Assembly (NCBI RefSeq): GCF_000300535.1
Contig: NZ_AMSH01000003.1
Span: 1-64,000 of the forward strand
DNA length: 64,000 nt
Origin: Bacillus xiamenensis
GTDB taxonomy: Bacteria > Bacillota > Bacilli > Bacillales > Bacillaceae
Direction of reading: 5' to 3'
The notes beneath the pieces were generated by a model. That model had not been told where the DNA came from, searched no databases, and worked only from the letters and a program-made list of their open reading frames with translations. A program made the translations under genes and the position numbers. This document shows positions 56,471 through 64,000 of this stretch, in pieces; position 1 is the stretch's first letter, and the number at the start of each line of letters is the position of its first letter.

Positions 56471-57326
56471 ATGATGGGCTGCCTGTAAAAAAGATTGCAA
56501 GTGTGCCAGGGCCTGAATGGGATCCAACAGCAGCACCGATGATCTGAACGTCTATTTCTTTAGGGTGAAATTCAGATTCGATGAATTGTCTCATTTCATC
56601 TGCAAGTGCAGGGTCATCACCATGACTAATGCCAACCGTTTGGTTTGACCAGTCTGAACCACGTTCTTTCATCAGCTCGATAATGCGTTTTAACAGTTTT
56701 TTGCGTCCACGAATCTTTTCAAGGGGGATCAGTTTTCCATCCTCAACATGTAAAATGGGTTTAATGCTTAACAATCCGCCAACAAAAGCGGACGCTTTAC
56801 TGATTCTTCCGCCTCTTGCTAAATACGATAAATCGTCTACAGTAAAAATATGTTGTAAAGATGCACAATAATGCTTTACAGACGTTTCAATTTCTTGTAT
56901 TGTATTTCCGTCAATGGCAAGTGATTGAGCGTGTTTGACAGCGAGCCCATAACCAAGTGAAGCACATTTAGAATCAATGATTCGTAAATCGAAATCAGGA
57001 TAGTCTTCCTTCACTTCGTTTGCCACCATCACAGCGGTTTGATATGTACCTGAGAGCTCTGATGAGAAAGCGACATAAATGGCAGATGTATGTTCTTGTG
57101 CGGCAGAAACAAAGGCTTCTTTGATCCGGTTTGGTGAAGCCTGTGATGTTTTTGGACTTTCGCCTTGTCTCATTGCATCAAATACTTGTTTTGGTTCAAT
57201 GGTGATCAAATCTTCAAATTCCTGCTCTCCAAGTAACACGCGCAGCGGAATGAGTGTCATGTTTTGTTCATCATAATAAGAAAGAGGCAGATCAGCAGCA
57301 CTGTCTGCTATGATATGAACAGTCAT
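56469..57326 (-). CDS. yitS: DegV-family fatty-acid-binding protein YitS
   Basis: 285 residues with the DegV signatures [10 protein letters not shown] at the start, [32 protein letters not shown] and [11 protein letters not shown]. DegV/FakB proteins present fatty acids to the FakA kinase for phospholipid synthesis. AAGAAGGG precedes ATG 57326. Position next to yitT matches B. subtilis. Confidence 0.88.
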   Translation of the reverse strand: MTVHIIADSAADLPLSYYDEQNMTLIPLRVLLGEQEFEDLITIEPKQVFDAMRQGESPKTSQASPNRIKEAFVSAAQEHTSAIYVAFSSELSGTYQTAVMVANEVKEDYPDFDLRIIDSKCASLGYGLAVKHAQSLAIDGNTIQEIETSVKHYCASLQHIFTVDDLSYLARGGRISKASAFVGGLLSIKPILHVEDGKLIPLEKIRGRKKLLKRIIELMKERGSDWSNQTVGISHGDDPALADEMRQFIESEFHPKEIDVQIIGAAVGSHSGPGTLAIFFTGSPS

Positions 57327-57464
57327 CAAAATCCCTTCTTTCTAAAAAATCAACTATATTTCATTCTTTTTAGCCTAACTATATCATAGAAATCATCTTT
57401 TCGTGTTCAAATTCTAAATTTTAGGGAAAACCATAGAGAGAATGGTAAGTGGAGGAATGACAAC

Positions 57465-58307
57465 ATGTTCATTGGAGAAGCAAAAAAACTCATTGTCGTC
57501 GTCATTGGTGCATTACTCAATGCGATTGGACTGAATTTATTCTTAATCCCAGCTGACGTATATGCGAGCGGTTTTACAGGGGTAGCCCAGCTGTTATCCA
57601 GTTTAATTGATCAATATGCGCCATTTTATTTATCAACAGGAATTTTATTATTTATTTTAAACATTCCAGTCGGCATTTTGGGCTGGATGAAAGTTGGCCG
57701 TTCCTTTACTTTTTATAGCATTATTAGTGTTGCACTGACGACCATTTTTCTTGGCATTATACCAGAGACAAGTGTGTCCGAAGATATTTTATTAAATGCT
57801 GTGTTTGGCGGTGTGATTTCTGCACTTGGGATTGGGATCACGCTGAAATACGGGGCATCAACAGGCGGCCTTGACATTCTTGCGATGATTTTAGCGAAAT
57901 GGAAGGATAAGCCAGTCGGTACGTATTTCTTCATTTTAAACGGAATCATCATTTTTACAGCAGGATTATTACAAGGTTGGGAGAAGGCTTTATATACCCT
58001 TGTCACATTATATGTGACCACAAGGGTCATTGATGCCATCCATACGAGACATGAGAAGCTGACAGCCATGATTGTGACGAAGAAAGCAGATGAAATCAAA
58101 GAAGCCATTTATGGAAAAATGGTCAGGGGTATTACGACTGTACCTGCAAAAGGGGCATTTACCAACGAACCAAAAGAAATGATGGTGATTGTCATCACAA
58201 GGTATGAGCTGTATGAACTTGAACAAATTATAAAGGAAGTCGATCCAAAAGCCTTTACAAATATTGTTCAAACAACCAATATTCTTGGATTTTTCAGACG
58301 AGATTAA
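57465..58307 (+). CDS. yitT: YitT family membrane protein (DUF161/DUF2179)
   Basis: 280 residues: five or six membrane helices in the first 190 residues, with LFLIPADVYASGFTGVAQL and GASTGGLDILAMI, then a cytoplasmic DUF2179 domain (about 195-280; TTVPAKGAFTNEPKEMMVIVI). The family's transport role is not established. GTGGAGG precedes the ATG; ipi follows after 14 bases, so the two form an operon. Confidence 0.88.
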   Translation: MFIGEAKKLIVVVIGALLNAIGLNLFLIPADVYASGFTGVAQLLSSLIDQYAPFYLSTGILLFILNIPVGILGWMKVGRSFTFYSIISVALTTIFLGIIPETSVSEDILLNAVFGGVISALGIGITLKYGASTGGLDILAMILAKWKDKPVGTYFFILNGIIIFTAGLLQGWEKALYTLVTLYVTTRVIDAIHTRHEKLTAMIVTKKADEIKEAIYGKMVRGITTVPAKGAFTNEPKEMMVIVITRYELYELEQIIKEVDPKAFTNIVQTTNILGFFRRD

Positions 58308-58321
58308 AAGGTGGGTAGAAG

Positions 58322-58777
58322 ATGAAAAAAGGTTTGGTGCTTCTTCTCGTTCTATTGGTTTTAACAGCATGTGGACAACAAAAAAAGGATGAACCAAACA
58401 AGGAGGTATCCGGTCAAATGGGAGAAAAAACAGTTGTACTCACAGTAGACCCCGTCCAAAAAGGTTCTTCGGTTCAATTCAACATGTCACTGAAAAATGA
58501 ATCAGATCGAGATATTGAATTTACATTTAACACAAGCCAGAAATTCGAATTAAGTGTGTACGATGAAAACGGGAATGAAAAATACCGTTATTCGAAAGAC
58601 CGCATGTTCACACAGGCCATCCAATCCTTTGTGCTGAAGGCAAATGAAACATATGACTTTCAAGATAAGTGGTCAAACGGTGTAGAGCCGGGAACGTATG
58701 AAGCGGTCGTCACGTTTAAAGGAAAAGCAGAAGGGCTCAAGCAAATCACGGAAAAGAAAACGTTCCAAGTGAAATAA
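58322..58777 (+). CDS. ipi: BsuPI-type proteinase inhibitor, lipoprotein form with internal start
   Basis: 151 residues. Residues 1-17 form a lipoprotein signal ending LTAC (Cys17), then a short charged linker, then from residue 33 a BsuPI domain (VQFNMSLKNESDRDIEF, FELSVYDENG, YRYSKDRMFTQAIQSF, VEPGTYEAVVTFKG). The B. subtilis homologue is an intracellular inhibitor of the serine protease ISP-1 and has no signal. Here an internal AAGGAGGT lies 11 bases before Met33, which would give a 119-residue cytoplasmic product, the length I recall for B. subtilis IPI. Both forms may be made from one gene. Co-transcribed with yitT. Confidence 0.85.
   Translation: MKKGLVLLLVLLVLTACGQQKKDEPNKEVSGQMGEKTVVLTVDPVQKGSSVQFNMSLKNESDRDIEFTFNTSQKFELSVYDENGNEKYRYSKDRMFTQAIQSFVLKANETYDFQDKWSNGVEPGTYEAVVTFKGKAEGLKQITEKKTFQVK
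58400..58420 (+). promoter_or_regulatory. Internal ribosome binding site and ATG inside ipi
   Basis: AAGGAGGT (58400-58407) is a near-perfect Shine-Dalgarno and stands before the in-frame ATG at 58418, between the lipoprotein signal and the inhibitor domain. Confidence 0.6.
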
Positions 58778-58800
58778 GCGTGATCTGTTGTTCAATAAGA

Positions 58801-58830
58801 AAGCTGTCCAGAAAGCGGACAGCTTTTTTT
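58801..58830. terminator. Terminator after ipi
   Basis: AAGCTGTCC and GGACAGCTT pair around AGAAAGC, followed by a T-run. Confidence 0.85.
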
Positions 58831-58833
58831 GCG

Positions 58834-59025
58834 CTAAAGGTCATCAAGCAGGTCTTGGAACGTATGCAGCTGGTTTCTTTCTGCATCTGTCGAGTTGGCA
58901 AATGCCGAGGATACGGCGTTTTTGGCCCGATTGACCGCCTGTTGACGCTCTAACCCAGATGAAAATGAAGAAGTAAGGGCTTCTTCAGTAAATGATTTGG
59001 CTTGATCAAAAAGTTCGTTTCTCAC
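58834..59025 (-). CDS. yizC: YizC-like DUF3813 small protein
   Basis: 63 residues, acidic and helical, ending TFQDLLDDL. The family (DUF3813) has no known function. GTG start with GGAGG 6 bases upstream; it overlaps the stop of the 50-codon gene before it (GTGA), so the two are coupled. Place next to ipi and yitU matches B. subtilis yizC. Confidence 0.7.
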   Translation of the reverse strand: MRNELFDQAKSFTEEALTSSFSSGLERQQAVNRAKNAVSSAFANSTDAERNQLHTFQDLLDDL

Positions 59026-59174
59026 AATGAACCTCCAGAAGCATCAGTCTTCATATTTCCCCGGTCTTCCGCCGCTTCTTCAAGTGTGGAACGATAAGGA
59101 AAACGTGCGTCATGCAGACTGACTGAATCTTTACCTTGCTGTATAAAGCGTTTCGATTTGCTTCTTTTACCCAT
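59022..59174 (-). CDS. Small basic protein of unknown function
   Basis: 50 codons: MGKRSKSKRFIQQGKDSVSL at the start and DASGGSL at the end. AAAGGGG lies 10 bases before the ATG. The basic head and short length recall small spore proteins, and the upstream CATACTA is a forespore-type -10, but I do not recognise a family. Confidence 0.6.
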   Translation of the reverse strand: MGKRSKSKRFIQQGKDSVSLHDARFPYRSTLEEAAEDRGNMKTDASGGSL

Positions 59175-59200
59175 TCGGAATCCGCCCCTTTACACAAGCT

Positions 59201-59216
59201 GACAGGTCAACCTGTC
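59201..59216. promoter_or_regulatory. Perfect 16-base palindrome in the leader of the small-gene pair
   Basis: GACAGG-TTGA-CCTGTC on the minus strand: either a 6-base RNA hairpin near the 5' end of the transcript or an operator. Confidence 0.45.
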
Positions 59217-59222
59217 TAACGG

Positions 59223-59229
59223 TAGTATG
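59223..59229 (-). promoter_or_regulatory. SigG/SigF-like -10 element
   Basis: CATACTA on the minus strand equals the forespore SigG -10 consensus. The best -35 (TTCATA) is 19 bases upstream, slightly long. Confidence 0.4.
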
Positions 59230-59262
59230 CCCGCTTCCTTCACCTATGTATGAATGGAAAAA

Positions 59263-60075
59263 TTAAAGCGAGAAGTAATTCGTTAGGAATTTGGCAATCC
59301 CATCTTGTTCATTCGTATCTGTTATTTCATTTGAGACGCGTTTCACTGCATCAATCCCGTTGCCCATTGCAACCCCGCATCCAGCAAATTCAAGCATCTC
59401 TAAATCATTGTCTTCATCTCCAAATGCCACAATTCGCTCTTTGGGAACGCCATAATAATCACTGATTTTTTGCAGACCGACGGCTTTGTTCATGCCTGTT
59501 TTAATGATTTCAATCACGTGCCATGGAGCGGCCCAGCGCCGGTGATCAATGACTTCTGCATGAACATCTGTTAAATAGCTCCGAATCGCTCCAACGTCTT
59601 TTTCCTTTGCATGAATTAAGACGCTTGTCACATTCTCTCCAAGATTGTCCCTAAGGTCTCCAACAGTTACTTTGTTTGCATTCATATTAAATATATCAAT
59701 GAGCTTTTCATCATGATAATGGAAATACAAATCGTCGAGCACTTCAGCCAGCACATTGTGCACGTGATACTCCTCACTTATGTCCACAAGCTGTTTTACG
59801 ACTTGAAGATCAAGTGACGTGTGAAATCTGCCCCATTTTTCATCAAGCGGATGATGGACAAACGCTCCATTAAAGTTCACAATCGGTGAATCGAGCTGTA
59901 ATTGCTGATAATAAGGAGAGCTGGAACGAAATGGCCGGCCAGTTGAGATACATACATGATGCCCGCTGTCTTTCACTTTTTGAATGACATCAAGTGTGTG
60001 CGCAGAAATCGTTTTATCATCTTTTAATAACGTGCCATCCAGGTCAAGTGCGATTAGATAAGGTTTAGTCTCCAT
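59263..60075 (-). CDS. yitU: Cof-type HAD phosphatase YitU
   Basis: 270 residues, HAD superfamily with a C2B cap. Motif I is DLDGTLLKDD (about 10-19), motif II is STGRPF, the Lys of motif III is in GMNKAVGLQ and motif IV is GDEDNDLEML. Such proteins dephosphorylate sugar phosphates or flavin precursors; I recall YitU as one of the FMN-precursor phosphatases of B. subtilis. Preceded by AAAGGAG. Confidence 0.88.
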   Translation of the reverse strand: METKPYLIALDLDGTLLKDDKTISAHTLDVIQKVKDSGHHVCISTGRPFRSSSPYYQQLQLDSPIVNFNGAFVHHPLDEKWGRFHTSLDLQVVKQLVDISEEYHVHNVLAEVLDDLYFHYHDEKLIDIFNMNANKVTVGDLRDNLGENVTSVLIHAKEKDVGAIRSYLTDVHAEVIDHRRWAAPWHVIEIIKTGMNKAVGLQKISDYYGVPKERIVAFGDEDNDLEMLEFAGCGVAMGNGIDAVKRVSNEITDTNEQDGIAKFLTNYFSL

Positions 60076-60212
60076 AAAATCTCCTTTGATCTGTAAGTGA
60101 TAGGAGGCAGCTAATGCGGGTGCCTCTATCTATAGTGTATCTTTATCACATCTTCGTTGTCTACATGTTAAAATAAACAAAGACGGGAATGATAAAGGAG
60201 GATTCATAGGCT

Positions 60213-60998
60213 GTGATCACCATTGATGAGCAAATTACGCGCGATATTCCATTTTTACATATCGTAAAAGCTGAAAATAAAGACAAACCGCTGCCGCTTG
60301 TATTTTTTATTCACGGGTTTACAAGTGCACGCGAGCACAACTTACATTTCGCCTTTCATTTGGCGGAAAAAGGCATGAGAGTCATTTTGCCTGACTGTGC
60401 TTATCATGGTGTAAGATCAGAAAACCTCAGCTTAGAGGAACTGGCATCAAAGTTTTGGGAAATTGTCCTGAACGAAATTCGTGAAATTGACATACTTAAA
60501 ACACATTTTCAAGAAAAACAATGGATTGAAGCCGATCTAATTGGCGTTGCTGGTACATCTATGGGGGGAATCACGACCTTCGGCGCACTTGCAAAGCATG
60601 ATTGGATTAAGGCAGCTGTCAGCCTGATGGGCAGTCCGAAATATACGACATTTTTAAAGGCACAAATCATGGACATGCGTCACAAAGGATTGATGAAAGA
60701 CATCACGGACGAAGAAGTCAATCAGCAATTAGACGCTCTCCGTCCTTATGATTTAACGCTGCAAACGGATCGATTGAACAAAAGGCCATTGTTATTCTGG
60801 CATGCGGAAAACGATCCCGTTGTCCCATATCGCCACGCAAAATCGCTATATGACGAGTTAGCGGCAACCCAATATAAAGAAGACCAGCACCTCATTCGGT
60901 TTATCACAGATGAGCAGGCGGGTCACAAGGTCACAAGACAAGCGATGTTTGAAACGATTGACTGGTTTGTCACGCACCTGAAAAGCACAAACGTTTAG
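60213..60998 (+). CDS. yitV: Alpha/beta hydrolase YitV (prolyl-oligopeptidase-like)
   Basis: 261 residues with the oxyanion region FFIHGFTSAREHN, the nucleophile elbow GTSMGG near 118, an acid in WHAENDPVVPY and a catalytic His in DEQAGHKVTR. A carboxylesterase or dipeptidyl-type hydrolase; substrate unknown. GTG start with AAAGGAGG upstream. Confidence 0.82.
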   Translation: MITIDEQITRDIPFLHIVKAENKDKPLPLVFFIHGFTSAREHNLHFAFHLAEKGMRVILPDCAYHGVRSENLSLEELASKFWEIVLNEIREIDILKTHFQEKQWIEADLIGVAGTSMGGITTFGALAKHDWIKAAVSLMGSPKYTTFLKAQIMDMRHKGLMKDITDEEVNQQLDALRPYDLTLQTDRLNKRPLLFWHAENDPVVPYRHAKSLYDELAATQYKEDQHLIRFITDEQAGHKVTRQAMFETIDWFVTHLKSTNV

Positions 60999-61044
60999 CC
61001 AAAAGGAAAAGTACGTTATACTAGTTGAAAAAGGAGTGGATATC

Positions 61045-61353
61045 ATGGATGAAGCATTGAAAGAAAATATTTTAGGCGCCCTAGAACAGGTGATTGACCC
61101 TGAGTTAAATGTAGACATCGTCAACCTTGGACTTGTCTATGATGTCGATCTTGATGAGAATGGAAAAGTGGATGTGACCATGACCTTAACATCCATGGGC
61201 TGTCCGCTTGCACCCGTTATCGTGGATGAAGTCAAAAAAGCATTAAGCGACCTGCCTGAAGTGAAAGAAACAGAAGTTCACATCGTATGGAATCCGCCTT
61301 GGACACGTGACAAAATGTCAAGATACGCAAAAATTGCGCTTGGTATTCAATAA
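61045..61353 (+). CDS. yitW: YitW, MIP18/DUF59 iron-sulfur assembly protein
   Basis: 102 residues: ALEQVIDPELNVDIVNLGLV is the DUF59 signature, followed by MTLTSMGCPLAP with the conserved Cys. Family members (SufT, PaaD, MIP18) help iron-sulfur cluster maturation. AAAGGAG is placed for ATG 61045 rather than the GTG nine bases earlier. Confidence 0.88.
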   Translation: MDEALKENILGALEQVIDPELNVDIVNLGLVYDVDLDENGKVDVTMTLTSMGCPLAPVIVDEVKKALSDLPEVKETEVHIVWNPPWTRDKMSRYAKIALGIQ

Positions 61354-61365
61354 GAAGAAAAACGC

Positions 61366-61397
61366 CTGGTATGAGGAAAACTCGTACCAGTTTTTTT
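61366..61397 (+). terminator. Terminator after yitW
   Basis: CTGGTATGAG and CTCGTACCAG pair with one G-U around GAAAA, followed by seven Ts. Confidence 0.85.
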
Positions 61398-61469
61398 ATG
61401 AAAAATTAAGATAGGAGATGAGAATCTCTTGATATAATGGATGTAATTTTACAGAACGGAGTACCTATA

Positions 61470-62915
61470 ATGAAACGAAAGTGGATATGGATCGTTCTTT
61501 TGATGGGATATGCTGCTGCATTATTTGCATCTATCACTATACACGAAGGTCAAGCGCCTAAAGGGCAAGATCTTGAGGCTTTTACAGATGTCAGTCATCT
61601 CATGCCTGTCAAAATAAAGAAAGTCGTTCAAGGAAAAGAAATCGACACGATCAAAGAAGTATTAAAAGAAGCAAAAGAGAAAAATCTGCCCATTTCAATT
61701 GCCGGAAAGCAGCATAGCATGGGCGGCCACACGTATTATGAAAATGGCATCGTGCTTGATATGACGACATTCCGCCGTATTTTAGCTTTTGATGAAAAAA
61801 AGAAGACCATTCGGGTCCAAAGCGGTGCAACATGGGATGATATTCAAAAACATGTGAACCCATACGGCCTTTCAGTAAAGGTGATGCAATCTCAAAATAT
61901 CTTTACGATTGGAGGGTCGTTAAGTGCAAACGCACATGGACGTGACATTCGCTACGGGTCGCTCATAGACACCGTTCGTTCTTTCAGACTTTTAAAAGCA
62001 GATGGGAAGATCATCACAGTCAAACCAGGCGATGACTTATTCACTGCCGTTATTGGAGGGTATGGTCTGTTTGGTGTCATTTTAGATGTGGAGCTGTCGT
62101 TAACGAGGGATGAATTATACAAAATGGAAACAACCTCTCTGAATTACGATGAATACACTGATTATTTTCAAACGCATGTAAAAGACAATCAAGAAGTCCG
62201 CATGCATCTCGCAAGAATCTCAACAGCGAAAACAAATTTTTTGAAAGAGATGTATGTGACGAATTATTCCCTCTCTCCTGACCAAGAGATCGAACCATAC
62301 CGCAAGTTGAAAGAAGATCAACTCGTCATGCCCTTAAAATTGATGCTCGGCTTGTCAAGAAGGTTTGATATGGGAAAAGATCTGCTATGGAATTTGCAAA
62401 AGAAATATTTCCAAAGTCAAAATGACCAGCTGATCACAAGAAACAATGTGATGCGGTCAGATTCTGCTTTTTTAGAATATGAAAATGAGACAGACACCGA
62501 TGTATTGCAAGAATACTTTGTTCCAGTTGAGCGTTTTCGTGCATATATCGATGAGCTGAGAGACCTTTTACAACAAGAAGAGTTGAATTTAATGAATATG
62601 ACAATACGCTATGTTCAGCAGAATGAAAAAGCAGATCTTTCGTATGCAACACAAGATATGTTTGCACTTGTCCTTCTTGTGAATTACGGTTTTGAGGAAG
62701 AAGAAAAGGTGAAAGCGGCTCGGCTCATCCGCCACATGACGGATATTACCCTGCGGCATCATGGGAGCTATTACTTACCGTACATGCCTTATCAAACAAA
62801 AGAACAAATGAAACAGGCGTACCCTAAAACCGATGTGTTTTTTCAAAAGAAAAAGCAGGCTGATCCAGATGGGAGATTTATTAATTACTTTTATGAAAGG
62901 TACAACACACAATGA
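61470..62915 (+). CDS. yitY: FAD-linked oxidoreductase YitY
   Basis: 481 residues with an N-terminal signal anchor (about 5-22) and a PP-loop FAD-binding domain: [18 protein letters not shown] near 75, [16 protein letters not shown] near 140 and [15 protein letters not shown] near 200. This is the p-cresol methylhydroxylase/gulonolactone-oxidase fold. Substrate unknown; the anchor places it on the outside of the membrane. ATG 61470 has CGGAG upstream. It overlaps yitZ by 4 bases. Confidence 0.83.
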   Translation: MKRKWIWIVLLMGYAAALFASITIHEGQAPKGQDLEAFTDVSHLMPVKIKKVVQGKEIDTIKEVLKEAKEKNLPISIAGKQHSMGGHTYYENGIVLDMTTFRRILAFDEKKKTIRVQSGATWDDIQKHVNPYGLSVKVMQSQNIFTIGGSLSANAHGRDIRYGSLIDTVRSFRLLKADGKIITVKPGDDLFTAVIGGYGLFGVILDVELSLTRDELYKMETTSLNYDEYTDYFQTHVKDNQEVRMHLARISTAKTNFLKEMYVTNYSLSPDQEIEPYRKLKEDQLVMPLKLMLGLSRRFDMGKDLLWNLQKKYFQSQNDQLITRNNVMRSDSAFLEYENETDTDVLQEYFVPVERFRAYIDELRDLLQQEELNLMNMTIRYVQQNEKADLSYATQDMFALVLLVNYGFEEEEKVKAARLIRHMTDITLRHHGSYYLPYMPYQTKEQMKQAYPKTDVFFQKKKQADPDGRFINYFYERYNTQ

Positions 62916-63460
62916 ATGCAAAAGCAATTAAATGGTTTGTCTACTCACAAAGCCTGCTGTTTTTCGCCAGCAGTCTGATCTTCCCTTTTTACATTCTTTT
63001 TATAAAAAATGTTGGATCAAGCTATTCTCAATTTGGTCTTGCCTATGGACTGTTTGGTTTAAGCGGTGCGTTTATTCATTTATTATTAGGGAAACTGCCT
63101 GAAACGACCGATAGACGGCTCTTTTTAATCATTCATTCGTTTGGTATGGCTTTTCTGTTGCTGCTTTTTCCGCATATTACAGAAGTAGAGCAAGTCTATA
63201 TGATTCAACTTGCACTAGGTGCGCTTGGCGGTTTTCAAAAGCACGGGGAGAAACTGCTCGTCACCGAACTGACAAATGAGAAGAAAAGAATGAAAGAAGT
63301 CGGGCACTATCATTTTTGGACAGCTCTTTTTTCATCCATCGCCATTATGCTTGGCGGCCTGTTAGCTGATTTCTTCACCGTTCATTTCATTTTTTATGCA
63401 AGCTCTTTATTATATTTATGCAGTGCGCTGTTGGTCATCAATATCAAAAAGGAAAGATAA
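62912..63460 (+). CDS. yitZ: YitZ, half-length MFS-type membrane protein
   Basis: 182 residues with six predicted membrane helices, the N-terminal half of a major-facilitator fold ([19 protein letters not shown], then [16 protein letters not shown]). A full MFS transporter has twelve helices; B. subtilis YitZ is also short, so this looks like the normal form rather than a truncation here. The ATG overlaps the yitY stop. Terminator follows. Confidence 0.78.
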   Translation: MNAKAIKWFVYSQSLLFFASSLIFPFYILFIKNVGSSYSQFGLAYGLFGLSGAFIHLLLGKLPETTDRRLFLIIHSFGMAFLLLLFPHITEVEQVYMIQLALGALGGFQKHGEKLLVTELTNEKKRMKEVGHYHFWTALFSSIAIMLGGLLADFFTVHFIFYASSLLYLCSALLVINIKKER

Positions 63461-63496
63461 ATCCGCATGTCTTACGAAGATATGCGGGTTTTTTGA
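63461..63496 (+). terminator. Terminator after yitZ
   Basis: AATCCGCAT and ATGCGGGTT pair with one G-U around CTTACGAAGAT-like loop bases, then a T-run. Confidence 0.75.
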
Positions 63497-63529
63497 TGAA
63501 AAAAAATGAAAACAAATATTAAATATACA

Positions 63530-63547
63530 ATTGAATTAATTTTTATA
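63530..63547. promoter_or_regulatory. ARG box (AhrC/ArgR operator)
   Basis: ATTGAATTAATTTTTATA fits the ARG-box form TnTGAATWWWWATTCAnW at 13 of 16 fixed positions and overlaps the -35 of the argC promoter, where AhrC would repress in arginine excess. Confidence 0.65.
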
Positions 63548-63558
63548 CATGTTATAAT
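63531..63558 (+). promoter_or_regulatory. SigA promoter of argC
   Basis: TTGAAT (63531-63536), a 16-base spacer and consensus TATAAT (63553-63558), 39 bases before the start codon. Confidence 0.7.
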
Positions 63559-63597
63559 GTTAAATAATTTCACAAAGATCAAGAGGGTGTATTGACG

Positions 63598-64000
63598 TTG
63601 AAAATAGGTATTATAGGTGCTACAGGGTATGGTGGTGCGGAATTGGTTCGTATCCTCAAGCACCATCCAGATGTGGAGGAATGTATATTGTATTCATCCA
63701 GTGGTGATGGGCAATCATACAGTCAATCTTATCCGCATTTGACAACGATTACTGATCAAACATTAAAAGCCATTGATCCGGCTGCCATTGTGCGAGAAAC
63801 AGATGCTGTGTTTCTAGCGACACCAGCAGGCGTATCAAGTGAACTCACGCCAAAGCTCATGAATCAAGGGGTGCCGATCATTGATTTATCAGGTGACTTG
63901 CGTATTCAAGATGGAGCAACTTACGAAGCATGGTATAAACGAAGGGCAGCTGATGAAGCATCCATTCAACAAGCTGTGTACGGATTATCGGAACTGAATC
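63598..64000 (+). CDS. argC: N-acetyl-gamma-glutamyl-phosphate reductase ArgC (5' part)
   Basis: The first 134 codons; the gene runs off the window. TTG start with GAGGGTG upstream. The product starts [20 protein letters not shown] (NADP-binding Rossmann motif), then [20 protein letters not shown] and [15 protein letters not shown], all typical of ArgC. It reduces acetylglutamyl phosphate in arginine synthesis. It is the first gene of the arginine operon in B. subtilis, and an ARG box stands upstream. Confidence 0.93.
   Translation, partial: MKIGIIGATGYGGAELVRILKHHPDVEECILYSSSGDGQSYSQSYPHLTTITDQTLKAIDPAAIVRETDAVFLATPAGVSSELTPKLMNQGVPIIDLSGDLRIQDGATYEAWYKRRAADEASIQQAVYGLSELN

Noticed and set aside
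62912-63460. Truncated MFS transporter pseudogene
   Set aside because: The short form, intact frame and overlap with yitY agree with the half-size YitZ known at this locus in B. subtilis.

Overview
The window looks like a chromosome segment of a Bacillus pumilus-group bacterium (B. pumilus, B. safensis or B. altitudinis). Gene order follows the B. subtilis yhj-yis-yit-arg region: yhjD-yhjE-sipV, yhjN, yhjR, addB-addA-sbcD-sbcC-yisB, gerPA-F, yisI, yisJ, yisK, yisL, yisN, asnO, yisP, yisQ, yisR, yitH, yitJ, yitK, yitL, yitS, yitT, ipi, yizC, yitU-V-W-Y-Z, argC. The predicted AddB matches my memory of the B. pumilus protein almost throughout. Typical Bacillus ribosome binding sites, spore genes and an S-box leader agree. 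No tRNA, rRNA, CRISPR array, intact insertion sequence or prophage was seen. Homology statements are from recall; no database search was run.

Layout. 0-7 kb: an LCP-family cell-wall protein, a small secreted protein, yhjD and yhjE-sipV beside a LexA-type box, the permease yhjN, a BlaI/M56 regulator pair plus a DoxX gene sharing an operator-like dyad, and the ferritin-like yhjR with a SigK-like promoter. 7-19.4 kb: the recombination and repair operon addBA-sbcDC-yisB. 19.4-23.7 kb: spore genes, namely the six-gene gerP operon (including a 58-codon gerPD), a 53-codon Spo0E-like gene, and a divergent CotH kinase/CotG-like coat pair. 23.8-28 kb: yisK, yisL, an interspersed-repeat-like element flanked by a 23-bp duplication, yisN and asnO.

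28-34.9 kb: a three-gene carotenoid operon (two CrtN-type desaturases and a squalene/phytoene synthase with both Asp-rich motifs), a MATE exporter, an AraC regulator and an acetyltransferase. 34.9-36.1 kb: two tandem paralogous mini membrane proteins and the remains of a hexapeptide acyltransferase gene. 36.1-44.5 kb: a Fur-boxed six-gene NRPS-independent siderophore operon predicted to make a schizokinen/rhizobactin-like citrate hydroxamate. 44.5-52.6 kb: a tandem-GNAT protein, a secreted PPC-like protein, and metH with yitJ behind a SAM riboswitch, then yitK.

52.8-64 kb: yitL, a SigD-type operon pairing a BMP lipoprotein with a chemoreceptor, yitS, yitT, an intracellular-proteinase-inhibitor homologue that carries both a lipoprotein signal and a strong internal ribosome binding site, small forespore-type genes, yitU-yitZ, and the start of argC behind an ARG box. 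The window is mostly conserved core; its accessory interest lies in the carotenoid, siderophore, BMP-chemoreceptor and dual-start inhibitor loci. I did not find a clearly new defence or mobile system.
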